Notes: generated by a model from the sequence alone, not told the origin. Numbered from the stretch's first letter, positions 1-8,324 are shown. The stretch is DNA of 64,000 nt from Clostridiales bacterium (GCA_022801595.1 JAAWSO010000001.1:62001-126000), one strand, 5' to 3'. Made by a program: numbers and translations.

Positions 1-1183
1 GCAGGATGGTATCGTTGATGCAGCCGCCGCCAAAAGAAACCCGATTGAGGACGCAGGCCTGGTTAAGACGGTTTTGGCTGAAGAGATAGAGCGCCAGCGG
101 TTTGGGACGCTCCTTGATGAACGCCACCGCTTCTCGTAGGTTTTGATAGGGGAGAATGGGAAGGATTGGCCCGAAGATTTCCTCTTCCATAACTGGGGAA
201 TCCAGTTCCACTGGATACAAAATCGTAGGGGCGATCTGCTGGGTTTCCGCATTGCAGGCGCCGCCAAAGGCGATGTGACCGTGTTCCATCTGGCGGACTA
301 GGCGGTGAAAATGGGCGGACGTTGCGATTTTTGGATAGTCTTTCGGATTGCGCAGAGACTTTTTAAAGTAATAGCTCAGATACGCGATGAAAGGCTGTTG
401 GACGCTTTCATGAACCAGCACATAATCGGGCGCCACACAGGTTTGTCCGGCGTTGAGGATTTTTCCAAAGGCGATCCGTTTGGCTGCCAGACGGATGTCC
501 GCGGTGTCGTCCACAATGCAGGGGCTTTTGCCCCCCAATTCCAGGCAAACCGGAGTCAAATGCTTGGCGGCTTTTTCCATGACGATCTTGCCAACTCGCT
601 GGCCACCGGTAAAGAAAATAAAATCAAAAGGCTGTTCCAGCAATTGCTCGCTGGTTTCCTGGCCGCCGGGCATCACCGCAACGTATTTGGGAGGGAAACA
701 TTCCCGGATGATTTCTGTGAGAATAGCGGCCGTGTGGGGCGCATGCTCCGACGGCTTTAATACCGCGCAGTTGCCGGCGGCCAAAGCGTCCACCAAGGGA
801 AGCAGATTGAGCTGGAAGGGATAGTTCCAAGGAGAAAGGATCAGCACGGAGCCGTAAGGTTCTGGGAAAGAAAAGCTGACGCCTGGCATTTGCGAGATGG
901 CGGACGGGTGAATGTGAGGCTTGACCCAATGGGAAAGGTGGCGGAGGACAAACCGGATTTCTTGCAGCACCATACTGGTTTCCGTCAAACGGCTTTCGGT
1001 TTCGGATTTATTGAGGTCACTTTTCAGAGCTAGGTAAATGCTGGCTTCCTTGCGCTGAATGGTATCGTATAATCTTTGCAGGGCCATTTTGCGGAATGGA
1101 ACGGATTTTGTCACTCCGGTGGAGAAAAAATTCCGTTGGTCTTGTAAGGTGGTTTCTATCTCACTGGTGGAAAATTCATGCAT
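1..1183 (-). CDS. aldehyde dehydrogenase, class-3-like (partial, C-terminus outside window)
   Basis: NAD(P)-dependent oxidation of an aldehyde to the acid. The reading frame starts at ATG 1183, preceded by AAGGAGG, and runs off the left edge after about 394 residues; the family is about 455 long. Visible motifs in order are SPWNYP (cofactor pocket), FFTGG, LELGGKSP (general-base Glu), NAGQTC with the catalytic Cys, and EEEIFGPILP. The lack of an N-terminal extension and the PWNYP context suggest the short fatty/aromatic aldehyde dehydrogenase group (ALDH3, YwdH-like); substrate cannot be told. It is transcribed away from the DUF1653 gene. An ATG four bases downstream is in the wrong frame, which supports the start chosen. 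Confidence 0.88.
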   Translation of the reverse strand, partial: MHEFSTSEIETTLQDQRNFFSTGVTKSVPFRKMALQRLYDTIQRKEASIYLALKSDLNKSETESRLTETSMVLQEIRFVLRHLSHWVKPHIHPSAISQMPGVSFSFPEPYGSVLILSPWNYPFQLNLLPLVDALAAGNCAVLKPSEHAPHTAAILTEIIRECFPPKYVAVMPGGQETSEQLLEQPFDFIFFTGGQRVGKIVMEKAAKHLTPVCLELGGKSPCIVDDTADIRLAAKRIAFGKILNAGQTCVAPDYVLVHESVQQPFIAYLSYYFKKSLRNPKDYPKIATSAHFHRLVRQMEHGHIAFGGACNAETQQIAPTILYPVELDSPVMEEEIFGPILPILPYQNLREAVAFIKERPKPLALYLFSQNRLNQACVLNRVSFGGGCINDTIL

Positions 1184-1296
1184 AAAACAATACCCTCCTT
1201 TTACATCAAACCAATTTCTTTTTATTATAGTTGTTTTTCTCAAAAATCTCAACTAAAAATCTCAAATGCATGGAAATTCAATGCAGAAGAAAAATC

Positions 1297-1325
1297 TTGC
1301 CCTCCATTCCATTCTCTGTTATAGT
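1297..1325 (+). promoter_or_regulatory. sigma-A promoter for the DUF1653 gene
   Basis: TTGCCC at 1297-1302 and TATAGT at 1320-1325 are separated by exactly 17 bp, and the start codon follows about 35 bp downstream. Confidence 0.6.
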
Positions 1326-1359
1326 GAGAGAATAGGATGGAATATAAGGAGGAGATTGG

Positions 1360-1575
1360 GTGGAAAGGATTCCATTGGGACGATACCGCCATTTTAAAGG
1401 AAACCAATACGAAGTGATGGGACTGGCAACCCATTCGGAAACCGGGGAAGCTATAGTGGTGTACCGGGCGTTGTATGGAGAATATGGACTATGGGTGCGC
1501 CCACTGTCTATGTGGCTGGAAACCGTGGAGCAGGATGGGGAGAAGATTCCCCGTTTTGCCTATCTGGGAGATTGA
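1360..1575 (+). CDS. DUF1653 domain protein
   Basis: A 71-residue protein that is almost entirely one DUF1653 domain. Its hallmarks are visible: the GRYRHFKGNQYEV start, ATHSETGE, VVYRALYG, and the tail in which WVRP is followed by IPRF. The family is common, small and cytosolic, with no established biochemical function; some members are fused to other enzymes. The start is GTG 1360 behind AAGGAGGAG. The next gene begins 3 bp after the stop, so the two are probably cotranscribed from the promoter at 1297. Confidence 0.85.
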   Translation: MERIPLGRYRHFKGNQYEVMGLATHSETGEAIVVYRALYGEYGLWVRPLSMWLETVEQDGEKIPRFAYLGD

Positions 1576-1577
1576 AA

Positions 1578-2405
1578 ATGACCGTGACAGCCCAACAAAT
1601 GGAACGATTTGCCGCTCTCTGCCAGCCGGAGATCGGAAGCCGACAGGAGCACGGTGGGATTGGGTGTTTAGGGGAAAAGATTCTCCATGCGCTCCTCAAG
1701 CAGTATCTGGAGCCAAACCCCGCTTTCCATGAAGTGAAAATCGGGCGGTATGTGGCGGATATTGCCCGGGATTCCGAGGTGGTTGAAATCCAAACTCGAA
1801 GTTTTTCGGCCTTGAAAAGGAAACTAGCTGTATTTTTGCCCCATTATTCGGTGACCGTGGTCACGCCGATTTCTCAAATTAAATGGCTTTCGTGGATTGA
1901 GGAACAGACGGGAGAAGTCACGAAAAAACGGAAATCCCCCAAGACCGGAACCGCTTTGGATATATTCCGGGAGTTGTATCACATTCGAGAATTTTTGCTC
2001 CATCCCAATTTTCAGATGCGGCTTCTTTTTTTGGAAGTGGAGGAATACCGGTTGCTCAATGGCTGGGGGAACGGAGGCAAACGAGGTTCTACCCGTTATG
2101 ACCGGATTCCTATCCGTTTGCTGGGAGAGCAGTTCTTGGGCAATCGGGAGGATTACCAGCATGTGCTGCCGGCTTGTTTGCCCGAACCGTTTACCTCCGC
2201 CGATTTGGCGCGGGCGGCCCGTCTTTCTTCCAATGCCGCCAGCCGGGCGATGAATGTTTTCTTTTCGCTGCAGGCAGTGGAGCGGGTTGGAAAACAGGGG
2301 AACCGCTATTGTTACCGGGTGTCAGAAGAAGGGAATCGGATGTTACCAGCTCCGTCGTCCAGCTCTATGAACGGCGAAAAATCTGACAAAAGAGAAAGAT
2401 TTTGA
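1578..2405 (+). CDS. hypothetical protein, probable PD-(D/E)XK-like core with C-terminal winged helix
   Basis: I do not recognise a named family. A start at ATG 1578, 3 bp after the DUF1653 stop, gives 275 residues; an upstream ATG at 1491 would overlap the previous gene and is less likely. Residues about 35-65 read GEKILHALLKQYLE, then KIGRYVADIA and VVEIQTRSF. This alpha-beta pattern with spaced D and ExQ is what one expects of the PD-(D/E)XK nuclease fold (inference). The C-terminal part (SADLARAARLSSNAASRAMNVF and following) looks like a winged helix-turn-helix. A DNA-related role is plausible but unproven. Confidence 0.6.
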   Translation: MTVTAQQMERFAALCQPEIGSRQEHGGIGCLGEKILHALLKQYLEPNPAFHEVKIGRYVADIARDSEVVEIQTRSFSALKRKLAVFLPHYSVTVVTPISQIKWLSWIEEQTGEVTKKRKSPKTGTALDIFRELYHIREFLLHPNFQMRLLFLEVEEYRLLNGWGNGGKRGSTRYDRIPIRLLGEQFLGNREDYQHVLPACLPEPFTSADLARAARLSSNAASRAMNVFFSLQAVERVGKQGNRYCYRVSEEGNRMLPAPSSSSMNGEKSDKRERF

Positions 2406-2434
2406 TTGTACTTCCTGAAAATCCTTGTTATACT
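2406..2434 (+). promoter_or_regulatory. sigma-A promoter for bcp
   Basis: TTGTAC at 2406-2411 and TATACT at 2429-2434 with a 17-bp spacer. They lie immediately after the preceding stop and 80 bp before the bcp start. Confidence 0.65.
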
Positions 2435-2514
2435 GAAAGGGAATTCCGTCCACTCAATCCAAAAAGGATGAAAGGGATGGTTTGGATTTTTTCATTTGAG
2501 AAAGGAGCGGTTTT

Positions 2515-2973
2515 ATGCTTTCGGTTGGAACAAAAGCCCCTGATTTTACGTTGTCGGATAAGGACGGCAATCAGGTTTCCCTATCTGGCTTCGCTGGTAA
2601 AAAGGTGGTTCTCTATTTTTATCCGAAGGACAATACGCCAGGCTGCAGTAAGCAGGCTTGTGCTTATCGGGACATGTTCTCCCAATTCCAGGAGAAAGGC
2701 GCGGTGGTCATCGGGATTAGCAAGGATAGTGTGAAGGCTCATACTAATTTTGCGGCCAAATATGAGCTGCCATTTTTGCTGTTGTCCGATCCAGAATTGC
2801 AGGCGATTCAGGCCTATGACGTTTGGCATGAAAAAACTATGTGCGGCAAAACTTCTATGGGTGTGGTGCGTTCTACTTGCGTAGTGGACGAGCAGGGAAC
2901 GATTGTGTATGCGGCGGAGAAGGTGAAGCCCGACGCAGACCCAGGCAATGTGCTTGCTTTTTTAGAAGCGTAA
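2515..2973 (+). CDS. bcp: thioredoxin-dependent thiol peroxidase (peroxiredoxin Q/Bcp)
   Basis: Reduces H2O2 and organic hydroperoxides with thioredoxin as electron donor; cytosolic. The 152-residue sequence shows the full peroxiredoxin pattern: APDFTLSDKDG, VVLYFYPKDNTPGC with the peroxidatic Cys, and a second Cys five residues later (TPGCSKQAC), which is the resolving position of the atypical 2-Cys Bcp type. YGV-like and STCVVDEQG segments follow. The length is typical. An AAAGGAG site precedes ATG 2515. The gene is monocistronic, between its own promoter and a strong terminator. A thioredoxin reductase homologue lies at 37 kb in the same window. Confidence 0.95.
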   Translation: MLSVGTKAPDFTLSDKDGNQVSLSGFAGKKVVLYFYPKDNTPGCSKQACAYRDMFSQFQEKGAVVIGISKDSVKAHTNFAAKYELPFLLLSDPELQAIQAYDVWHEKTMCGKTSMGVVRSTCVVDEQGTIVYAAEKVKPDADPGNVLAFLEA

Positions 2974-2993
2974 TCCGAGAATTTTTGATTTAG

Positions 2994-3029
2994 AATCTCA
3001 GCCGGAATCAACCGGTTGGGATTTTTTTT
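2994..3029 (+). terminator. intrinsic terminator after bcp
   Basis: A 12-bp stem (2994-3005 with 3012-3023, including G-T pairs) around a 6-nt loop, followed by a run of T. Confidence 0.85.
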
Positions 3030-3060
3030 GTTTATTGAAAAAATTTAATCAGATTTCTTC

Positions 3061-3111
3061 TTGACATTCTGCTTATCGTTGCATATAATGAACATATGAT
3101 AAGTTGTTCAT
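3061..3111 (+). promoter_or_regulatory. consensus promoter with overlapping ArsR-type operator
   Basis: TTGACA (3061-3066), 17 bp, TATAAT (3084-3089). A perfect inverted repeat ATGAACA (3088-3094) / TGTTCAT (3105-3111) with a 10-nt centre starts inside the -10 box and covers the transcription start. The arrangement matches SmtB/CzrA/CadC-family operators, so autorepression relieved by metal is inferred. Confidence 0.85.
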
Positions 3112-3130
3112 ATGAAAGGAGATGAAACTC

Positions 3131-3520
3131 ATGACTGGAATGGAGAAACACCGCAGACCCCAAGCAGAAACCTGCGATTCCGACTGCGACTATATCCACG
3201 CTCATGATGATGTGATCCAATCGGTCTATGAAGAAATGCCCGAGGAGGAAGTCCTGTATGATCTAGCGGAACTGTTTAAGGTATTTGGAGATTCCACCCG
3301 GATTAAAATCTTGTATGTTTTGTTTCAGTCGGAAATGTGCGTGTGCGACATTGCCCAGCTTTTAAACATGAGCCAATCGGCCATTTCGCATCAGCTTCGC
3401 GTTTTGAAGCAGGCCCAGTTGGTCAAATACCGCCGGGAAGGGAAAACCGTTTTTTATTCGCTGGCGGACTCCCACGTGACAACTATTCTCAACCAAGGTT
3501 TGGAACACATTGAAGAATAA
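3131..3520 (+). CDS. ArsR/SmtB-family metal-sensing repressor
   Basis: Winged-helix repressor predicted to release its operator on binding Cd/Zn/Pb. The start is placed at ATG 3131 (129 residues) because AAAGGAG at 3115-3121 is 9 bp away; the ATG at 3122 abuts the ribosome binding site. The N-terminal tail carries Cys and His (TCDSDCDYIHAH). The helix-turn-helix is CVCDIAQLLNMSQSAISHQL. CVC in helix 3 together with the N-terminal Cys resembles the CadC alpha-3N site, and DSHV plus a later His/Glu near the C-terminus resembles the alpha-5 zinc site. It heads the metal-efflux operon and has the operator just upstream. Confidence 0.9.
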   Translation: MTGMEKHRRPQAETCDSDCDYIHAHDDVIQSVYEEMPEEEVLYDLAELFKVFGDSTRIKILYVLFQSEMCVCDIAQLLNMSQSAISHQLRVLKQAQLVKYRREGKTVFYSLADSHVTTILNQGLEHIEE

Positions 3521-3551
3521 AGATTGCTTTATCGTTTAGGAGGCTATTGAC

Positions 3552-3776
3552 ATGAAAAAAACATTTATTTTGGAAAACTTAGATTGCGCTAACTGCGCGG
3601 CAAAATTGGAGCGTTCCCTCAATAAAATGGACGGCGTAGAGGCTGTGGTAACTTTTATGACGAAGAAGATGGTGTTGGAAGCAGAGGAAAATCGGATGGA
3701 GGAAGCGGTTTCGGAAGCGCAACGGATTATCAAAAAATTGGAACCTCAGGTTGTGGTCAAGGCGAGAGGGAGATAA
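3552..3776 (+). CDS. free heavy-metal-associated (HMA) domain protein
   Basis: A 74-residue soluble metallochaperone-like protein. The ferredoxin-like HMA fold is clear: an FILENLDCANCAAKLERSL start with the CxxC metal site, then GVEAVVTFMTKKMVLEA. The domain usually sits at the N-terminus of Zn/Cd P1B-ATPases, but the ATPase encoded 28 bp downstream begins without one, so here it is a separate polypeptide. It lies 31 bp behind the ArsR gene in the same operon. It probably delivers metal to the ATPase or buffers it. Confidence 0.85.
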   Translation: MKKTFILENLDCANCAAKLERSLNKMDGVEAVVTFMTKKMVLEAEENRMEEAVSEAQRIIKKLEPQVVVKARGR

Positions 3777-3803
3777 TCCTTTGCCCAAGGGAGGAATGTT
3801 GAC

Positions 3804-5672
3804 ATGTTGAGGAAACGAATGGCCCGGATCATTTTTGGCATGCTCTTTGGCGCGTTTGCCATGTCGCTGCCCACGTTTTCGGACGTGAATCAATGGGGGC
3901 AGCTTACCATATTCCTTGGCGCCTATGTGATTGCTGGCGGCGATGTTTTGCTGCGCGCCTTTCGGAATATTTTCCGAGGCCAAGTGCTGGATGAAAACTT
4001 CCTGATGAGCATTGCCACCATCGGTGCTTTTGTGGTGGGGGAATATCTGGAAGGCGTAGCGGTAATGATCTTCTATCAAATCGGAGAGCTGTTCCAGGAC
4101 TATGCAGTTGGAAAATCCCGGGCTTCCATCTCGGATTTAATGGATATCCGGCCCGATTACGCTAACGTGAAACGAGGGGATGGAATCCTCAAGGTAGACC
4201 CTTATGAGGTGGAACTGGGAGAAACCATTGTGATCCGTCCAGGCGAGCGGGTACCGCTGGACGGCGTGGTGATTGATGGTCACTCTATGTTGGATACTTC
4301 CGCTTTGACCGGTGAGTCGGTACCCCGGGATATTGAGCCAGGCAGCGAGGTGCTCAGCGGCTGTATCAATACCAACGGTTTGCTGACCGTAACGGTGACG
4401 AAGAATTTTGAGGAATCCACGGTTTCCAAGATTTTGGATATGGTGGAAAATGCCAGCAGCAAAAAGGCCAAGGCGGAGAATTTCATCACCAAATTCGCCA
4501 AATATTATACTCCCATCGTGGTCATTTCAGCCGTTCTGTTGGCGGTGATTCCGCCGATGGTTTTAGGCATCGGCGACGGCGCCATTTGGATGGATTGGGT
4601 CACCCGCGCCCTCAGCTTTCTGGTTATTTCCTGCCCATGCGCTTTGGTCATCTCCGTGCCCTTGGGATTCTTTGGCGGCATCGGGGGGGCTTCCCGCGTC
4701 GGTGTGTTGGTTAAGGGAAGCAACTATTTGGAAGCGATGGCGAAAACGGAAATTGTGGTGTTTGATAAAACGGGTACCCTGACCAAGGGAACCTTTTCCG
4801 TGACGAACATTCAGCCAAGCGAGGGGATGGAGCCACAGGCTTTGCTAGATTTGGCCGCCCATGCGGAAAGCAATTCCAGCCATCCGATTTCCCTGTCCCT
4901 GCAAAAGGCATACGGGAAAGTGATTAACCCACAACGGGTGGGACGCGTAGAAGAAGTGGCTGGCCATGGTGTGAAGGCGCAAGTGGACGGAAAGACGGTG
5001 TTGGCAGGCAACGCCAAGCTGATGGAACAGGCGGGAATTCCTTATACCAAAAGCAACGCTACCGGCACCTTGGTTTATGTAGCCGTAGATGGAGTCTATG
5101 CAGGCTATTTGGTAATTTCGGATGAGATCAAACCGGATTCGTCCCAAGCCGTTGCGGACCTGAAAAAAAGCGGTATCCGCAAGACGGTGATGCTGACTGG
5201 CGACAATCGGCACACCGCCGAATTGGTGGCGAAGCAATTGCGGTTGGATCAGGTGTATGCAGAGCTGCTGCCGGTGGATAAAGTGGAACGGATGGAGGAA
5301 CTTCTGAAAGAGAAATCTCCAAAAGGAAAGCTGATCTTTGTCGGCGACGGTATCAACGACGCGCCAGTCTTAGCCCGGGCGGATATTGGCGTGGCCATGG
5401 GCGGCTTAGGTTCCGACGCGGCCATTGAAGCTGCTGATATTGTCATTATGACGGATGAGCCTTCTAAGCTGGCAACGGTGATGCGGATTTCTAAAAAAAC
5501 CTTGGCGATTGTCACCCAAAACATTGTGTTTGCCATGGGAATCAAGATTGTCACCTTAGTTTTGGGCGCTTTCGGAATCGCGAATCTGTGGATCGCGGTG
5601 TTTGCGGATGTAGGCGTTGCGATCCTGGCCATTCTCAACTCAATTCGGGCTTTGCGCTATAAAGGAGAATAA
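3804..5672 (+). CDS. P1B-type heavy-metal translocating ATPase (Zn/Cd/Pb class)
   Basis: Membrane efflux pump of 622 residues. Visible landmarks are TGES in the actuator domain, the transmembrane metal site SCPCAL, phosphorylation motif DKTGTLTKG, HPIS of the nucleotide-binding domain, and hinge GDGINDAPVLARADIGVAMG. The last membrane helix contains FADVGVAILAILNSIRALR, whose Asp marks the ZntA/CadA (P1B-2) subgroup. There is no N-terminal HMA domain; it is supplied by the gene just upstream. Start ATG 3804 follows GGAGGAA by 7 bp. Export of Zn(II)/Cd(II)/Pb(II) under control of the ArsR-type protein is inferred. Confidence 0.93.
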   Translation: MLRKRMARIIFGMLFGAFAMSLPTFSDVNQWGQLTIFLGAYVIAGGDVLLRAFRNIFRGQVLDENFLMSIATIGAFVVGEYLEGVAVMIFYQIGELFQDYAVGKSRASISDLMDIRPDYANVKRGDGILKVDPYEVELGETIVIRPGERVPLDGVVIDGHSMLDTSALTGESVPRDIEPGSEVLSGCINTNGLLTVTVTKNFEESTVSKILDMVENASSKKAKAENFITKFAKYYTPIVVISAVLLAVIPPMVLGIGDGAIWMDWVTRALSFLVISCPCALVISVPLGFFGGIGGASRVGVLVKGSNYLEAMAKTEIVVFDKTGTLTKGTFSVTNIQPSEGMEPQALLDLAAHAESNSSHPISLSLQKAYGKVINPQRVGRVEEVAGHGVKAQVDGKTVLAGNAKLMEQAGIPYTKSNATGTLVYVAVDGVYAGYLVISDEIKPDSSQAVADLKKSGIRKTVMLTGDNRHTAELVAKQLRLDQVYAELLPVDKVERMEELLKEKSPKGKLIFVGDGINDAPVLARADIGVAMGGLGSDAAIEAADIVIMTDEPSKLATVMRISKKTLAIVTQNIVFAMGIKIVTLVLGAFGIANLWIAVFADVGVAILAILNSIRALRYKGE

Positions 5673-5679
5673 GCAGGAA

Positions 5680-5730
5680 GCAGCAGAATGCAAACCGTTC
5701 CTTGTGGAATGGCGCATCTGCTGCTTTTTT
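5680..5730 (+). terminator. terminator of the metal-efflux operon
   Basis: GCAGCAG (5680-5686) pairs with CTGCTGC (5718-5724), with an inner CCGTTCC/GGAATGG helix, followed by six T. Confidence 0.85.
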
Positions 5731-5859
5731 CTGTTGGAATCCAGAGGAAAGAATAGGAAGAAAAATTCCCACCTCGGTCATGTTTCCAGATTCCCGACAT
5801 ATAATAGTTCTTAGAAAAACCTTCCGATCCAGAGCGGTGGGGAGGGGATCAGAAAGGAC

Positions 5860-6888
5860 GTGTTTTGGGTGAGCAATGCGATTCACTATTTTGTCAACAC
5901 CAATGGCTCCCAGGGCTTTACCAGTTTTTTTCAATCCAATTTCAGCGCTTTAAACAATGTCATCAAACTGGAGAATTACCCAGGGGTTCTGGTGGAGGAT
6001 ATTGTAGGTAAAATTTGCGATCGAGCAGAGGAAAGGGGGTATGATCTGGAAATTATTCATAACTGTTTGGACAATCATGTAGAGGGAGTGATTTTGCCCC
6101 AGTTTAAATCGGGTCTGATCAATATTCCGGCTTATGTCGACTATGGTTATTCCGTCAGCCGTTTGATCGACGACGAACAGGTACAGGAAACGAAGGATCA
6201 TTTGCTCCAGGCTCATGAGCATTTTGCCAAGGCCAAGAAGATTCACGATGAGTGGGAAACGATCTATATTTCCAATATGAATTTTGCAAAATTGAATCAG
6301 TTTACCACCAATACCATGCTGGAGCTGCTGGGAGGACATACCCGGAATCGGAAAGGCTCAGCAGTACACCGATTTTTTGGCGCGGCTACCCAGGATGGAC
6401 CAGTAGATTATATTGATAATTTGACTTCCAGCGTGGGAAAACGATATTTTATCAAGGGCCGTCCAGGAACCGGAAAGTCAACCTTTCTGAAAAAGCTGGC
6501 GGAACGGGCAGTGATCAACGGATTTCATGTGGAAATTTACCACTGTTCTTTTGATCCAAATAGTTTGGATTTGATCATAATTCGTGAACTTGATTTTTGC
6601 TTATTTGACAGCACTGCTCCCCACGAATATTTTCCATCCCGAGAGACCGATGAGATTTTAGATTTTTATGAGGTGGCCGTGGACGGAACCACCGAGGAAC
6701 GCTATGCAGATGAATTAGCAGAGGTGAGCCGGCAATATAAATTGGAAATCTCTTTGGCAAAAGAAGAAATTGCATTGGCAAATCAGGTAAAAAATCAGGC
6801 TGAAAATACTATTTTTTTACAAATCAATCCTAATAAATGCAAAAATTCCATCAATAAGATCATGAAAAAAATATTCTTAAAAAAGTAA
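5860..6888 (+). CDS. PRK06851-like P-loop ATPase with degenerate first half
   Basis: Resembles the Firmicutes PRK06851 family, which is an internal duplication of a P-loop NTPase unit; function unknown. The second half keeps KRYFIKGRPGTGKSTFLKKL (Walker A), the YHCSFDPNSLD segment and FDSTAPHEYFPSR. The first half keeps HYF, the IIHNCLDNHVEGVILP equivalent and HDEWETIYI, but where the first Walker A is expected the text is IKLENYPGVLVEDIVGK, without GKS/T. The first site therefore looks non-nucleotide-binding (inference). The C-terminus becomes Lys/Asn rich but spans the usual repeat length. The start could be GTG 5860 or GTG 5869. Confidence 0.72.
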   Translation: MFWVSNAIHYFVNTNGSQGFTSFFQSNFSALNNVIKLENYPGVLVEDIVGKICDRAEERGYDLEIIHNCLDNHVEGVILPQFKSGLINIPAYVDYGYSVSRLIDDEQVQETKDHLLQAHEHFAKAKKIHDEWETIYISNMNFAKLNQFTTNTMLELLGGHTRNRKGSAVHRFFGAATQDGPVDYIDNLTSSVGKRYFIKGRPGTGKSTFLKKLAERAVINGFHVEIYHCSFDPNSLDLIIIRELDFCLFDSTAPHEYFPSRETDEILDFYEVAVDGTTEERYADELAEVSRQYKLEISLAKEEIALANQVKNQAENTIFLQINPNKCKNSINKIMKKIFLKK

Positions 6889-7487
6889 GCATGAAATATC
6901 AGACAAAAATTTGTGTTATAATGATAAAAAGAAAACTACAAATCTGTATAGATTGGAGAAAATAGCAAAAAGTGGCGAAAAAGAAGAATAAAATTATGAA
7001 TAGACCTTGAAAAACACACGAAAAAGGAATACAATAAAGTCGCAGCAAAAAATTAACTGCACGATTTCCATAGCTTTTCAAGGAGTGTTTATCACAAGGA
7101 AAATGGACAGAGATTTCCTCTATTTTCCTAAACTGCTGGAAAAGGGAGATCAGGTGAAAAAATCATGCAGAATTTTTTCCGTTTTCCGTTTCCATGGAGC
7201 GATCAGTGAGTATCGATCAGGCTTTTTTGATGCTGGCTGCACTCTGACAATTGAAAATTTTTGGGTGATGCAGTGGTGCGCTTTCTTTTTCCGAATCTTG
7301 AGCCAACCTCCAAAAAATATGTGCGTATATGTATGTTTCTATGGCTGGACTTGTGCAGGAATCTTCTTTAAAGAAAAGCACTGCTGCGAAAGATCAAATG
7401 CAGGATACACAAAAACCAAGCCGATTTTCGGACAGCGAAAAAAGGCGGATTTGAACGAAAAATATCAGTTTTTTTCACAAAATTCGA
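6889..7487 (+). other. 600-bp gene-poor stretch before the urease promoter
   Basis: AT-rich. An extended -10 (TGT then TATAAT at 6917-6922) lies just after the ATPase stop and could start a transcript. The only long open frame (7007-7543) has no ribosome binding site, a composition rich in Phe/Cys/Lys and no recognisable domain, and runs through the urease promoter, so I do not call it a gene. Confidence 0.5.
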
Positions 7488-7516
7488 TTGACAATCTTTG
7501 GGTTTTCGTGTATAAT
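7488..7516 (+). promoter_or_regulatory. consensus sigma-A promoter of the urease operon
   Basis: TTGACA (7488-7493), 17 bp, TATAAT (7511-7516): a perfect match on both hexamers. The predicted leader is about 115 nt. An A-rich/T-rich inverted repeat (about 7551-7562 with 7589-7602) in the leader can form a hairpin before the ureA ribosome binding site. No nickel-repressor palindrome was evident. Confidence 0.85.
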
Positions 7517-7636
7517 GCGAATTGTAGCTTTTACATGTCCTAATCATTCGCAAACAAAAACATTTTTATGACATAGCAGTGGATTAGAGATGTTTTTTTG
7601 TTTAAAATTTTCGACAGAAATAGGAGGTTATCAGAA

Positions 7637-7939
7637 ATGAAATTAACACCAAGAGAACTCGAAAAGTTGCAGCTGCACCAAATCGGCGAGTTGGCAAAAG
7701 CAAGAAAGGCTAGAGGCGTAAAGCTGAACTATGTTGAGGCTAAGGGCTACATCAGCTCCGAGCTTCACGAGCTTGCTAGAGATGGCAAAACTGTTGTTGA
7801 GTTGATGCAGCTTGGCACAAAAATGCTGACAAAGGCTGACGTTATGGATGGCGTAGCCGACATGATCCACGATGTACAGATTGAGGCTAACTTCCCAGAC
7901 GGTACAAAGCTTGTAACCGTTCACAATCCAATTCAATAA
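7637..7939 (+). CDS. ureA: urease subunit gamma
   Basis: Smallest structural subunit of nickel urease, which hydrolyses urea to ammonia and carbamate. The 100-residue protein starts [17 protein letters not shown], the standard gamma start, so ATG 7637 behind AGGAGGT is used rather than the in-frame upstream codon at 7598. [15 protein letters not shown], the [11 protein letters not shown] segment and the VTVHNPI end are all family hallmarks. First gene of ureABC-I-EFGD. Gamma and beta are separate proteins here, as in most bacteria and unlike Helicobacter, where they are fused. Confidence 0.98.
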   Translation: MKLTPRELEKLQLHQIGELAKARKARGVKLNYVEAKGYISSELHELARDGKTVVELMQLGTKMLTKADVMDGVADMIHDVQIEANFPDGTKLVTVHNPIQ

Positions 7940-7961
7940 TCGTAGAGAGGGGATACCAGAA

Positions 7962-8324
7962 ATGCAAATCGGACAAGTTATTCCACTAGAGAGAGAAATC
8001 GAGTTGAATGCAGGTAAGAAGTCCATCCAACTGAAAGTTAAACATGTTGGCGACAGACCTGTACAAGTAGGTTCTCATTTTCACTTCTTTGAGGTAAACA
8101 AAATGCTGAGCTTTGACCGCGCAGCAGCATTTGGCTATCGTCTGGACGTTCCATCCGGCAACGCAATCAGATTTGAGCCAGGTGAAGAGAAAGTTGTTAC
8201 CCTTGTTGAGCTTGGCGGCCACAAGAGAAGCTTCGGCCTCAACGGCTTGACCAACGGCCAAACAGTTCCAGCAAACTTGGCAACTGCTATGGATCGGGCA
8301 GCTAAAAAAGGTTTCGTAAAATAA
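7962..8324 (+). CDS. ureB: urease subunit beta
   Basis: Structural subunit of 120 residues. The segments KVKHVGDRPVQVGSHFHFFE, AFGYRLDVPSGNAIRFEPGE and VTLVELGG are the conserved core of the beta fold. The start follows GAGAGGGGATACC. The gene lies 22 bp after ureA and 26 bp before ureC, each with its own ribosome binding site. The C-terminal region (PANLATAMDRAAKKGFVK) is a little longer than the shortest bacterial forms. Confidence 0.98.
   Translation: MQIGQVIPLEREIELNAGKKSIQLKVKHVGDRPVQVGSHFHFFEVNKMLSFDRAAAFGYRLDVPSGNAIRFEPGEEKVVTLVELGGHKRSFGLNGLTNGQTVPANLATAMDRAAKKGFVK

Noticed and set aside
624-929. Short ORFs overlapping the aldehyde dehydrogenase
   Set aside because: The family motifs lie in one continuous frame from 1183 leftward; the others are shadows.
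7007-7543. 178-codon frame upstream of urease
   Set aside because: No ribosome binding site, odd composition (Phe, Cys and Lys rich), and it runs through the urease promoter.
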